A stretch of DNA of 36,124 bases from Saonia sp964398035 (GTDB taxonomy: Bacteria; Bacteroidota; Bacteroidia; Flavobacteriales; Flavobacteriaceae), in NCBI GenBank assembly GCA_964398035.1, contig CAYNLI010000014.1, positions 1 to 36,124 of the forward strand. The letters run 5' to 3'. Under the pieces are notes generated by a model. It was not told where the DNA came from. It did no database searches and saw only the letters and a program-made list of their open reading frames with translations. The translations under genes and the position numbers were made by a program. Positions 14,953 to 23,351 of the stretch are shown here, piece after piece. Every line of letters begins with the position of its first letter. Within the stretch, counting starts at the first letter, position 1.

Positions 14953-17900
14953 TTATTTCAACACCACTATTAAATCATCAGAATTTACAAGAGATCCATC
15001 ATTTAACTGTATGGTGGCCACAACACCTTCTTCTGTAGCGGTTACCGTGGTTTCCATTTTCATGGCCTCTATGACAAACAAAGGTTGGTTCTTCTTTACT
15101 TCTTGACCCTTTTTTACTAATACACTGGATAACAATCCTTGTAACGGTGCTCCAATATGTTTAGGGTTTGAGGAATCTGCTTTCTTGTTTTCAATCTTTT
15201 CTACCTTAATGGATCTGTCTTTTACCAATACATTTCTCCACTGCCCATTGACCTTAAAGAATATGCTTACATTACCAGCATCATCTGGTTCACCAATGAG
15301 CATTAAGGAAACTAGCACATTTTTTCCACGATCCAACTCAACCATGATTTCTTCTCCTATTTCCATTCCGTACAAGAAACTCTTGGTAGGAATGTTCATT
15401 ACATTACCATATTTTACATGGTGATTGTAAGCATCTGTAAATACTTTTGGATAGAGTTTATAGGATAAATAATCCGTGATAAGCAATTCTCTGCCCATTC
15501 CTTTACTAAACTTTCGTTTAAAGGATTTAAATTCTTTGTCAAAATCTATGGGCTTTAGATGCGCATTGGGTCTATTTGTATATGGTTTTTGATCCTTTAA
15601 AATGATTTTCTGAAGTTTCTTGGGGAAGCCACCAACAGGCTGTCCAAGATCTCCCTTAAAGAAACTGATTACTGATTGTGGAAAAGAAATGGTATCTCCC
15701 TTTTCCATTACATCTTCCACAGTAAGGTCATTACTGATCATATACTGCGCCATGTCTCCCACTACTTTGGAGCTTGGGGTAACTTTTACAATATCGCCAA
15801 AAAGTTCATTGACCTCTCCGTACATTTTGGTAATTGCCGGGAATTTATCTTCTAATCCCAAAGCAATGGCCTGCCCTTTTAAATTGGAATATTGCCCGCC
15901 TGGTATCTCATGCTTGTACACTTCTCCCGTTCCAGATTTTAATCCAGACTCAAACGTATAGTAATAACTTCTTACTGTCTCCCAGTAATTGGAATATTCG
16001 GCCAGTTTATCTGTGTTGAATGTGTTTTCACGCTCATTGAACCTCAACATTTCCACAACTGAATTAAAGTTGGGCTGTGATGTTAGTCCAGACAAGCCAC
16101 CCAAAGCAACATCAACTACATCCACACCAGCTTCAACAGCTTTTAAATACATGGCTGCCTGTATGGAAGATGTATCATGTGTATGTAAATGAATAGGAAT
16201 ATTGATTTCAGATTTTAAAGCAGAAATCAACTCAAAAGCAGCATCTGGTTTTAACAAACCTGCCATATCTTTTACCCCTAATATATGCGCTCCTGCATTT
16301 TCTATATCCTTTGCAAGCTGTACATAATATTTTAAATTGTATTTAGTTTTGCCTGGATCTAGTATATCTCCTGTATAACAGATTGAACCTTCTGCCAACC
16401 CTTGGGTTCTGTTACGCACATGTTCTATACATGGTGCAATAGATTTCATCCAGTTCAAGGAATCAAATATTCTAAAAACATCTATCCCTGTTTCCCAAGA
16501 TTGCTCTACAAATTTCTCGATCAGATTATCTGGATATGCGGTATACCCTACCCCATTAGAACCTCTTATCAGCATTTGCAACAGCACATTGGGCATCGCT
16601 TTTCTTAACAATGCTAAACGTTCCCATGGATTTTCTTGCAAGAACCTAAGGCATACATCAAAAGTAGCACCTCCCCAAACTTCCATACTAAATGTTTCTG
16701 GGTGGTTCTTGGCATAGCCCTCGGCCACTTTTAACATATCTATGGTACGCATACGGGTGGCCAACAAACTTTGATGGGCATCCCGCATTGTGGTATCTGT
16801 AAAATGTACTTTTTTTTCATTCTTTAACCAGTCTGCAAATTTCTCTGGACCCAATTTCGTCAATAAATCCTTTGTGCCTTTTGGATAAGCTTCATTTTTG
16901 GGGAACGAAGGAATAATTGGTTTGGAGAATATACGTGAAGGGTCTTTCTTTTTTACATCGGGATTACCATTTACAATTGTTTCCCCTAAAAAATCGACCA
17001 ATTTATTGGCTCGGTTTCTTGGTTCCACAAATTCAAACAAAGAAGGTTCATTCTTTATAAAGTTTACGGTCACCTTACCCTCACGAAAAGTAGGGTGCTT
17101 TAAAATATTGTCCAAAAAGGCCATATTGGTATCCACTCCACGAATACGGAACTCTGCCAATGCTCTTCTCATTTTTCTACAAGAACCGTTCAAAGTCCTA
17201 CTTAAAGCAGAAACTTTTACCAACATAGAATCAAAAAATGGAGAAATATTCACTCCTTGATAAATACTACCGGCATCCAAACGAATACCTTGTCCAGAAG
17301 CACTTCTATAAGTGGTAACTACACCATAATCTGGTTTAAAATCATTTGCAGGGTTTTCTGTGGTAATTCTACATTGTAGGGCAAAGCCGGTTATAGTCAC
17401 AGACTCTTGACTATAAATTTTTATTTGTTCATCTGACAGTTTATAACCCCCTGCTATAAAAAGTTGCGCTTTTACCAAATCCCTATTGGTAATCATTTCG
17501 GTCACTGTATGCTCTACCTGTATACGAGGGTTTACTTCAATAAAATAAATGCTTCCATCATCATCTACCAAAAATTCTACCGTACCTATATTATTATAAT
17601 CCACCGCCTTACAAATATCAATGGCATACTTGTACAGGCTGTCTTTGGTCTCTTGCGGAAGCCCAAAAGATGGGGCAAACTCAATTACTTTTTGATAACG
17701 TCTCTGCACAGAACAGTCTCTTTCAAACAAATGGACAATATTGCCATGGGTATCCGCAACTATCTGTATTTCTATATGTTTTGGGTTCTCAACAAATTTT
17801 TCCAAGAACATGGTATCGTCACCAAAAGCATTCAAAGATTCCCTTCTGGCTTCAGGAAAAGCTTTTTTAAGCTCAGCATCTGTTCTTATGACACGCATTC

Positions 17901-18405
17901 CACGCCCACCACCACCCGAGGCAGCTTTCAACATAATGGGGTATCCGATTATTTTGGCTTCAGATAGTGCAATTTTTACATCTGTAAGGGCTTTTTCACT
18001 ACTCTGTATTACAGGAATATTATTGGCCACAGCTACATCTTTAGCCATAATTTTATCTCCTAAAGCTTTTAGAACAGAAACTTTTGGGCCAATAAAAATA
18101 ATTCCATTGTCTTCACATTTTTGGGCGAATTCCGCATTCTCTGAAAGAAATCCGTACCCAGGGTGAATAGCATCCACACCATTCTCCTTTGCCACTTTAA
18201 TAATGACATCAATATTTAAATATGGTTTTAAAGGCTCATTATCCTCCCCTATTTGGTAACATTCATCAGCTTTGTAACGGTGTAGGGAATAACGGTCTTC
18301 ATAGGTATAAATACCTACAGTTTTGATTCCTACTTCAACACAAGCTCTAAAAATTCTTATGGCAATCTCTCCTCTGTTTGCTACTAAAACCTTTTTGATT
18401 TTCAT
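14953..18405 (-). CDS. pyc: Pyruvate carboxylase
   Basis: ATP- and biotin-dependent carboxylation of pyruvate to oxaloacetate, the main anaplerotic step; cytosolic tetramer. 1150 aa, full length for the single-chain type. Domains: biotin carboxylase from KVLVANRGEIAIRIFRA through KAASGGGGRGMRV and IEVNPRIQVEHTVTE (about residues 1-450); carboxyltransferase TIM barrel with DTTMRDAHQSLLATRMRT (about 535-800); a PYC-specific linking domain; and a C-terminal biotinyl domain with EAMKMET, biotin lysine Lys1116. The biotin ligase at 29087-29818 would modify it. A TAnnTTTG motif lies upstream at 18455-18462. The several hundred-base open frames on the other strand are shadows. Confidence 0.97.
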   Translation of the reverse strand: MKIKKVLVANRGEIAIRIFRACVEVGIKTVGIYTYEDRYSLHRYKADECYQIGEDNEPLKPYLNIDVIIKVAKENGVDAIHPGYGFLSENAEFAQKCEDNGIIFIGPKVSVLKALGDKIMAKDVAVANNIPVIQSSEKALTDVKIALSEAKIIGYPIMLKAASGGGGRGMRVIRTDAELKKAFPEARRESLNAFGDDTMFLEKFVENPKHIEIQIVADTHGNIVHLFERDCSVQRRYQKVIEFAPSFGLPQETKDSLYKYAIDICKAVDYNNIGTVEFLVDDDGSIYFIEVNPRIQVEHTVTEMITNRDLVKAQLFIAGGYKLSDEQIKIYSQESVTITGFALQCRITTENPANDFKPDYGVVTTYRSASGQGIRLDAGSIYQGVNISPFFDSMLVKVSALSRTLNGSCRKMRRALAEFRIRGVDTNMAFLDNILKHPTFREGKVTVNFIKNEPSLFEFVEPRNRANKLVDFLGETIVNGNPDVKKKDPSRIFSKPIIPSFPKNEAYPKGTKDLLTKLGPEKFADWLKNEKKVHFTDTTMRDAHQSLLATRMRTIDMLKVAEGYAKNHPETFSMEVWGGATFDVCLRFLQENPWERLALLRKAMPNVLLQMLIRGSNGVGYTAYPDNLIEKFVEQSWETGIDVFRIFDSLNWMKSIAPCIEHVRNRTQGLAEGSICYTGDILDPGKTKYNLKYYVQLAKDIENAGAHILGVKDMAGLLKPDAAFELISALKSEINIPIHLHTHDTSSIQAAMYLKAVEAGVDVVDVALGGLSGLTSQPNFNSVVEMLRFNERENTFNTDKLAEYSNYWETVRSYYYTFESGLKSGTGEVYKHEIPGGQYSNLKGQAIALGLEDKFPAITKMYGEVNELFGDIVKVTPSSKVVGDMAQYMISNDLTVEDVMEKGDTISFPQSVISFFKGDLGQPVGGFPKKLQKIILKDQKPYTNRPNAHLKPIDFDKEFKSFKRKFSKGMGRELLITDYLSYKLYPKVFTDAYNHHVKYGNVMNIPTKSFLYGMEIGEEIMVELDRGKNVLVSLMLIGEPDDAGNVSIFFKVNGQWRNVLVKDRSIKVEKIENKKADSSNPKHIGAPLQGLLSSVLVKKGQEVKKNQPLFVIEAMKMETTVTATEEGVVATIQLNDGSLVNSDDLIVVLK

Positions 18406-18454
18406 CTATATTCCGTATTAAAACACGCCTTATAATTTAGGCATACCAAGCCTG

Positions 18455-18462
18455 CAAAATTA
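18455..18462 (-). promoter_or_regulatory. Candidate pyc promoter
   Basis: On the minus strand this reads TAATTTTG, matching TAnnTTTG, with a TTG (18483-18485 on the + strand as CAA) 20 bp upstream, the spacing expected for flavobacterial promoters. The 5' untranslated region would be about 45 nt. A second exact motif, TATATTTG, lies at 18495-18502 on the same strand. Confidence 0.5.
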
Positions 18463-18593
18463 CTGCTTTTGGGCATGTTTAGCAATATATGAAACAAATA
18501 TATATGAGGAATTTTGTTACAATTTGATATTATTGAAAAGGATCTTTCAATAGTTGTTTTCTAAATTGAAACTTGCAATAAAAAAATTGATTT

Positions 18594-18965
18594 TTAAAAG
18601 TCGATGACAAAGTTTAAAAGGACATTTCCTTCTTCATCAACATCCAGCTCATAGGTGTAAAAACCCAATGTTAAAGGTGTTTCACCAACAAAGTCAATAG
18701 GCTGTAACGTAAAAGTTTCTGTGCCAGATTCTATTCTTATAAAGTTATACCTGTAAGCAGTTTCATATTCTAAATACTCTGAAAAATCATCCGAAGCCAC
18801 ATTTTCATGTATCATTTCATCACCGCCAACTTGGACCATATCAAAAACGAGGTCACTTACATTTTTGATTCTGATATTTGCCAATTCAACATCATCGTCC
18901 CTATCCGTGCATCCAATATTGGACAATGCTAAAACAAATGATAAGATTAAAACCGTTTTTTTCAT
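18594..18965 (-). CDS. Small lipoprotein of unknown function
   Basis: A 123-aa protein from the ATG at 18965; the open frame extends 11 codons upstream, but this start gives a standard lipoprotein signal: KK, hydrophobic core, then LSNIGC with the lipidated Cys at about residue 19. Acidic residues (DRDDD) follow the Cys, as often seen before export to the outer membrane in Bacteroidetes. The mature part is a short, acidic, beta-rich domain with no motif I recognise. It lies 57 bp downstream of yaaA on the same strand. Confidence 0.7.
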   Translation of the reverse strand: MKKTVLILSFVLALSNIGCTDRDDDVELANIRIKNVSDLVFDMVQVGGDEMIHENVASDDFSEYLEYETAYRYNFIRIESGTETFTLQPIDFVGETPLTLGFYTYELDVDEEGNVLLNFVIDF

Positions 18966-19022
18966 CAGAACTATTTTTAAGAAGATGCTATATACCAATA
19001 ACGGTTGCTTTTTGTAATTATT

Positions 19023-19784
19023 CTATCTCACAAAAACAGGCTGGTTTTCCCTTAATGTATGTTCTTTACTGTAGCTATATTCATCGGTATCAAAACCTTT
19101 AATATCTTCCAAAGTCTGGGCATTGGTATCCAGAATATAGCGCACCATGGAACCACGTGCTTTTTTTGCAAAAAAGCTGATGATTTTTAGCTTATCATTC
19201 TTCCAATCTTTAAAAATGGGAGTAATTACAGGGACTTTAAGGACTTTTACATCTATGGCATTAAAATATTCATTGCTTGCCAAATTGATGAACAGCTCAC
19301 CATCCTCCAATTCTGAGTTCAATTGTTGGGTAAGGTCTTTTTTCCAAAATTCATACAAGTTTTTTTTTCTCCCCACTTTTAGATGAGAGCCCATTTCCAA
19401 ACGGTACGGCTGCATTAAATCCAACGGTTTTAAAACACCATATAACCCTGATAATATTCTAAGGGCATCTTGTAATTGTGCTAATTTATTTTCAGGAATT
19501 GAATAGGCATCCAATCCTTGGTACACATCCCCATTAAAGGCATACACTGCTGGTCTAGCATTTTCTGAAGTAAAAGGTGTTGAAAAATCTTGATTTCTTT
19601 GCCAATTTAATTCTGCCAGATTATTAGAAATACTCATTAACTCTGACAATGCCTTGGGCTTTTTCTTTGCCAGAATCTTATTCAATTTTACTGCACGTTC
19701 CAAGAAATGAGGCTGCGTAAACTGTGCAGTGGGCAATGGACTTTCAAAATTCAATGATTTTGCTGGAGATATTACAATTTTCAT
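19023..19784 (-). CDS. yaaA: Peroxide stress protein YaaA (DUF328/UPF0246)
   Basis: A 253-aa cytosolic protein. It begins MKIVISPAKSLNFESPLP, the family signature, with later RPAVYAFNGDVYQGLDA, LSGLYGVLKPLD, LASNEYFNAI and FFAKKARGSMVRY, all conserved YaaA segments. In Escherichia coli YaaA limits intracellular free iron and DNA damage under hydrogen peroxide, and binds DNA; that role is carried over by family only. A run of nine A occurs inside the gene near codons for GRKKNL (19360-19368 on the + strand) without disturbing the frame. Confidence 0.93.
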   Translation of the reverse strand: MKIVISPAKSLNFESPLPTAQFTQPHFLERAVKLNKILAKKKPKALSELMSISNNLAELNWQRNQDFSTPFTSENARPAVYAFNGDVYQGLDAYSIPENKLAQLQDALRILSGLYGVLKPLDLMQPYRLEMGSHLKVGRKKNLYEFWKKDLTQQLNSELEDGELFINLASNEYFNAIDVKVLKVPVITPIFKDWKNDKLKIISFFAKKARGSMVRYILDTNAQTLEDIKGFDTDEYSYSKEHTLRENQPVFVR

Positions 19785-19889
19785 TTTCAGCTATACTTTT
19801 TTAATGTAAGATAAAAGTAATTGCTTTTTTGGAATATATCTGCCTTACAAAAGAAGTGTTTTCTATAATTCTATTGATAAACTCTATTT

Positions 19890-20915
19890 TTAGGATTGAT
19901 GCTTGGAATATCCTCTCCATTTTTCAATACAATTTGCCATATCCTCAGGTATTTCTGTATCAAAACGCATCATTTCTTTTGTAATAGGATGCACAAATCC
20001 CAATGTTTTTGCATGTAGTGCCTGTCTTGGCAAAATCTTAAATGTATTGTCCACAAACTGTTTGTATTTAGTGAATGTAGTGCCTTTTAAAGCCTTATCT
20101 CCCCCATACCGTTCGTCATTGAACAAGGTGTGCCCAATATATTTTAAATGCACCCGTATTTGATGTGTTCTACCTGTTTCAAGTTTACAGGACACCAAAG
20201 TAACATACCCTAATCTTTCCAATACTTTGTAATGGGTTACCGCCTCTTTTCCATGGTCACCTTCAGGAAAAACATGCATTTGCAATCTGTTTTTAGGATG
20301 TCTGGCCAAATGCCCTTCTATTGTACCACTATCATTTTCCATATCCCCCCAAACAAGTGCCACATACTCTCTTTCTGTAGTTTTATCAAAGAATTGTTTT
20401 GATAAATGGGTCATTGCCCGCTCCGTTTTAGCAACCACCAAAAGACCAGATGTATCTTTATCTATCCTGTGCACCAGACCTGGGCGCTCATTACTGTTTA
20501 CAGGTAAATTTTCTATATGGTACACCAACGCATTAATCAACGTACCAGAGTAATTCCCATGCCCTGGATGCACCACCATCCCAGCTGGTTTGTTCACTAC
20601 CAACAATACATCATCTTCATAAACGATATCCAAAGGAATATTCTCCGGAACCAATAAAAACTCATAGGGAGGGTGCTCAAACATTACTTTTACCTCATCA
20701 TCTGGTCTTACCTTATAGTTTTGTTTTACAACAGCATCATTTACCCAAATATGGCCATCTTTAGCCGCTTTTTGAATTTTGTTTCTAGTGGCATTTTCAA
20801 TGAAGTTCATTAAAAATTTATCTACCCGTAATGGTTCTTGCCCTTTAGAAGCAACAAACCTATGATGTTCAAAAAGCTCATTATCATTAAGCTCTTGATT
20901 TTCTTCTAGTCCCAT
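19890..20915 (-). CDS. rluD: RluD-family 23S rRNA pseudouridine synthase
   Basis: A 341-aa protein. An N-terminal S4 RNA-binding domain (about residues 29-80, PLRVDKFLMNF to VRPDDEV) is followed by the RluA-type catalytic domain with NKPAGMVVHPGHGNYSGT and GLVHRIDKDTSGLLVVAKT, where the Asp after HRI is the catalytic residue. RTHQIRVHLKYIGHTLFND is also canonical. It isomerises uridines of 23S rRNA; the exact positions cannot be told from sequence, so the symbol is by closest family. The gene starts 5 bp after the PASTA gene stop and is probably co-transcribed with it, an arrangement common in Bacteroidetes. Confidence 0.93.
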   Translation of the reverse strand: MGLEENQELNDNELFEHHRFVASKGQEPLRVDKFLMNFIENATRNKIQKAAKDGHIWVNDAVVKQNYKVRPDDEVKVMFEHPPYEFLLVPENIPLDIVYEDDVLLVVNKPAGMVVHPGHGNYSGTLINALVYHIENLPVNSNERPGLVHRIDKDTSGLLVVAKTERAMTHLSKQFFDKTTEREYVALVWGDMENDSGTIEGHLARHPKNRLQMHVFPEGDHGKEAVTHYKVLERLGYVTLVSCKLETGRTHQIRVHLKYIGHTLFNDERYGGDKALKGTTFTKYKQFVDNTFKILPRQALHAKTLGFVHPITKEMMRFDTEIPEDMANCIEKWRGYSKHQS

Positions 20916-20920
20916 AAATT

Positions 20921-21508
20921 TTATTCGGAATCAGCTTTTATGCGTGCCCTATTTGGAATGGTACCATTACCACAAATAAGTTCAATTTTGGAAGTCTTGG
21001 GCAGTTTGTCTCCTGGACTTATATTCTTACCCTTATATTTAATATAGTATACCATATCCTTGCCCAATTCATCAATATAAGTAATTCTTTGCACATCTAA
21101 ACCAACAGCCTTGAGCATAGAAGATGCATTACGCTGTGTTACTTGTATTATTTTGGGCACAGTTACTTTTTTATATCCAGAAGGGTTTACGGTAATATAA
21201 ATTTTTCTATTTTCTTTTACTTTGTTTCCTGTAGACGGTGTTTGCTCAATAATTGAAAATCTTGGGTAACTAGGGTCATAATTGGCAGAATCTACCACCT
21301 CATACCTAAGGCTGGCCTCTTCCAATACTTTCCTCATATCCATAACAGAAAGTTTGGACAAGTTAGGAACGGCAACAAATTCATTATGATTAGTAGAGCT
21401 TTTTAGCCAATTTAATGCTAAGAACACCAAAATAATCAATGCCAAAAGGGCTAAACCCAACTGTATTAGGAAAGTTCTACTTCTTAAAAAGTTAAAAAAA
21501 TTCTTCAT
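20921..21508 (-). CDS. PASTA-domain membrane protein
   Basis: A 195-aa protein with a membrane helix at about residues 12-30 and two extracytoplasmic PASTA domains. The first (about 42-110) starts VAVPNLSKLSVMDMRKVLEEA and the second (about 114-185) starts VTVPKIIQVTQRNASSMLKA. There is no kinase or transpeptidase domain, so it is a free PASTA protein of the type found next to rluD and ddl in Bacteroidetes. PASTA domains elsewhere bind peptidoglycan fragments, and the neighbouring ddl supports a cell-wall role. Confidence 0.9.
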   Translation of the reverse strand: MKNFFNFLRSRTFLIQLGLALLALIILVFLALNWLKSSTNHNEFVAVPNLSKLSVMDMRKVLEEASLRYEVVDSANYDPSYPRFSIIEQTPSTGNKVKENRKIYITVNPSGYKKVTVPKIIQVTQRNASSMLKAVGLDVQRITYIDELGKDMVYYIKYKGKNISPGDKLPKTSKIELICGNGTIPNRARIKADSE

Positions 21509-21526
21509 TTATAGATGTATTAATGG

Positions 21527-21534
21527 CAAATATA
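21527..21534 (-). promoter_or_regulatory. Candidate promoter of the PASTA-rluD operon
   Basis: On the minus strand this reads TATATTTG, an exact TAnnTTTG, 18 bp before the PASTA start codon. No clear -33 element is seen. Confidence 0.4.
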
Positions 21535-21607
21535 GCAAACCCAATGCTTTTTTCTTTATTATAAATACGTGATATTTGTTCAATCAGATTATACATTCCT
21601 ATTGAAT

Positions 21608-22588
21608 ATGAAAAAAAATGTAGCCATTATAATGGGCGGTTACTCCAGCGAGCACAAAATATCATTAAAAAGTGGCAATGTAGTCTTCGATTATTTAGAT
21701 AAAAAGACGTTTAATGCTTATCGCATTCACATTTTTAAAGACAAATGGGTCTATATTGATCAAAACGAGTCTGAACACCCAGTAAACCGAAATGATTTTT
21801 CAATTGAAATTAAAGGTGTAAAATTGACTTTTGACTGTGTTTTTAATGCCATACACGGTACTCCAGGAGAGGATGGTCTTATGCAGGCATATTTTGAATT
21901 AATTGGATTACCGCAAACTTCTTGCGATTATTACCAAGCTGCACTAACGTTTAACAAAAGAGATTTATTGAGCACATTAAAACCTTACGGAATAAAATCT
22001 GCTGAATCTTATTTTTTAAACCTTGGCGATGAAATTGATGTCGACAAAATTATAAAAAAGGTTGGTCTACCTTGTTTTGTAAAGGCAAATAAAGCTGGTA
22101 GCAGTTTTGGCATTTCTAAAGTATATAAAAAAGAAAACTTGGGCATTGCCATTGATAATGCCTTTAAAGAGGATGATGAAATTATCATTGAAGCCTTTCT
22201 TGAAGGTACAGAGGTCTCAGTAGGTGTAATTACATTTAAAGGGGAAACCAAAGTTTTACCCATTACAGAGATAGTTACAGAAAATGACTTTTTTGACTAT
22301 GAGGCTAAATACGAAGGGAAATCTACTGAAATAACCCCAGCTAGAATATCCAAAGAACAGGAAAAGAAAGTATCTGAAGTGGCCAAACAAGCATATGAAG
22401 TGTTAAAAATGAAAGGGTATTCCAGAAGTGAATTTATTTTTATTGATGATGAACCTTTTATGTTAGAAATGAATACCACACCAGGATTAACAACTGAAAG
22501 CATTCTGCCCCAACAGGCGAAGGAAGCGGGAATAAGCCTTTCTCAATTATTTGGAAGTGCCATCGACGAAGCCTTAAAGGAAAAATAA
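21608..22588 (+). CDS. ddl: D-alanine--D-alanine ligase
   Basis: Makes D-Ala-D-Ala for peptidoglycan, ATP-grasp enzyme in the cytosol. 326 aa from the ATG at 21608, which begins MKKNVAIIMGGYSSEHKISL, the normal N-terminus; the open frame from 21569 would add 13 unrelated residues. FNAIHGTPGEDG, PCFVKANKAGSSFGISKV and FIFIDDEPFMLEMNTTPGLT provide the substrate, ATP and metal-binding segments. It diverges from the PASTA-rluD operon and is followed 31 bp later by coaD. Confidence 0.96.
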   Translation: MKKNVAIIMGGYSSEHKISLKSGNVVFDYLDKKTFNAYRIHIFKDKWVYIDQNESEHPVNRNDFSIEIKGVKLTFDCVFNAIHGTPGEDGLMQAYFELIGLPQTSCDYYQAALTFNKRDLLSTLKPYGIKSAESYFLNLGDEIDVDKIIKKVGLPCFVKANKAGSSFGISKVYKKENLGIAIDNAFKEDDEIIIEAFLEGTEVSVGVITFKGETKVLPITEIVTENDFFDYEAKYEGKSTEITPARISKEQEKKVSEVAKQAYEVLKMKGYSRSEFIFIDDEPFMLEMNTTPGLTTESILPQQAKEAGISLSQLFGSAIDEALKEK

Positions 22589-22619
22589 GTAACTTTAAAT
22601 CACATAATACCGCAAATAA

Positions 22620-23075
22620 ATGAAACGCGCCATATTTCCAGGTTCTTTTGACCCTCTTACATTAGGTCACTATGATATTATTAAAAGAGGCATAACGCTA
22701 TTTGATGAACTTATTATAGCTGTGGGAATCAATGCTGATAAGAAGTACATGTTTTCATTGGATGAACGCAAAAAGTTTATTATTGAGGCTTTTAAAGATG
22801 AGCCAAAAATAAAAGTTCAGACTTATCAAGGGCTTACAGTTGATTTTTGTAAAAAGGTAAATGCAGATTTTATTCTTAGAGGATTAAGAAATCCAGGGGA
22901 TTTTGAATTTGAAAAAGCAATTGCCCATACCAATAGAAAACTTTCCGAAATAGAAACCGTATTTCTACTTACCTCTTCTGGAAAATCTTATATAAGTTCT
23001 TCTATTGTTAGGGATGTTATTAGAAATGGTGGTGATTATACAGGATTGGTTCCCGATACCGTAATCGTTAAATAA
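22620..23075 (+). CDS. coaD: Phosphopantetheine adenylyltransferase
   Basis: Fourth step of coenzyme A synthesis from pantothenate: adenylates 4'-phosphopantetheine. 151 aa, normal length. FPGSFDPLTLGHYDII carries the nucleotidyltransferase T/HxGH motif (LGH), with RGLRNPGDFEFE and the ISSSIVRDV C-terminal ATP-binding motif. It probably shares the ddl transcript. Confidence 0.97.
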   Translation: MKRAIFPGSFDPLTLGHYDIIKRGITLFDELIIAVGINADKKYMFSLDERKKFIIEAFKDEPKIKVQTYQGLTVDFCKKVNADFILRGLRNPGDFEFEKAIAHTNRKLSEIETVFLLTSSGKSYISSSIVRDVIRNGGDYTGLVPDTVIVK

Positions 23076-23158
23076 GTCTACTCTCTTTTAAATTATTCTG
23101 TAAAATGGCTTGGAGCCTATATTTTTTCTTGTAAATATTTTAATCCACAAAGAACATT

Positions 23159-23217
23159 TTAAGAAAAAAGAAGTCGAAAATTGACATTAAAACTGGGGCT
23201 ATAGTCCTTTTTCTTAA
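23159..23217. other. Imperfect structured segment in the coaD-kinase gap
   Basis: TTAAGAAAAA (23159-23168) pairs with TTTTTCTTAA (23208-23217) around a 39-nt loop. It may act as a weak terminator or be incidental in AT-rich DNA. The rest of the 276-bp gap 23076-23351 shows no gene or RNA and no exact TAnnTTTG motif. Confidence 0.3.
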
Positions 23218-23351
23218 AAAACACAATTCTTTCCATTTTCGCATATTTCATTCATTAACACAGCACATTAGCCTAATTTTATAGAGAACACAACAGTTTT
23301 TGGGCAATTCACAACAATCTCATCTAAAAATGCCCAAATCAATATATATTA

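Noticed and set aside
17464..17967. 167-codon open frame on the + strand
   Set aside because: It lies wholly inside pyruvate carboxylase on the opposite strand, and its translation shows no family resemblance; other frames inside pyc (for example 15185-15424, 16898-17260) are the same kind of shadow.
19360..19368. Nine-T/A run inside yaaA as a phase-variation tract
   Set aside because: Runs of A or T of this length are expected in AT-rich DNA and the frame is intact; only the G run in cdsA stands out.
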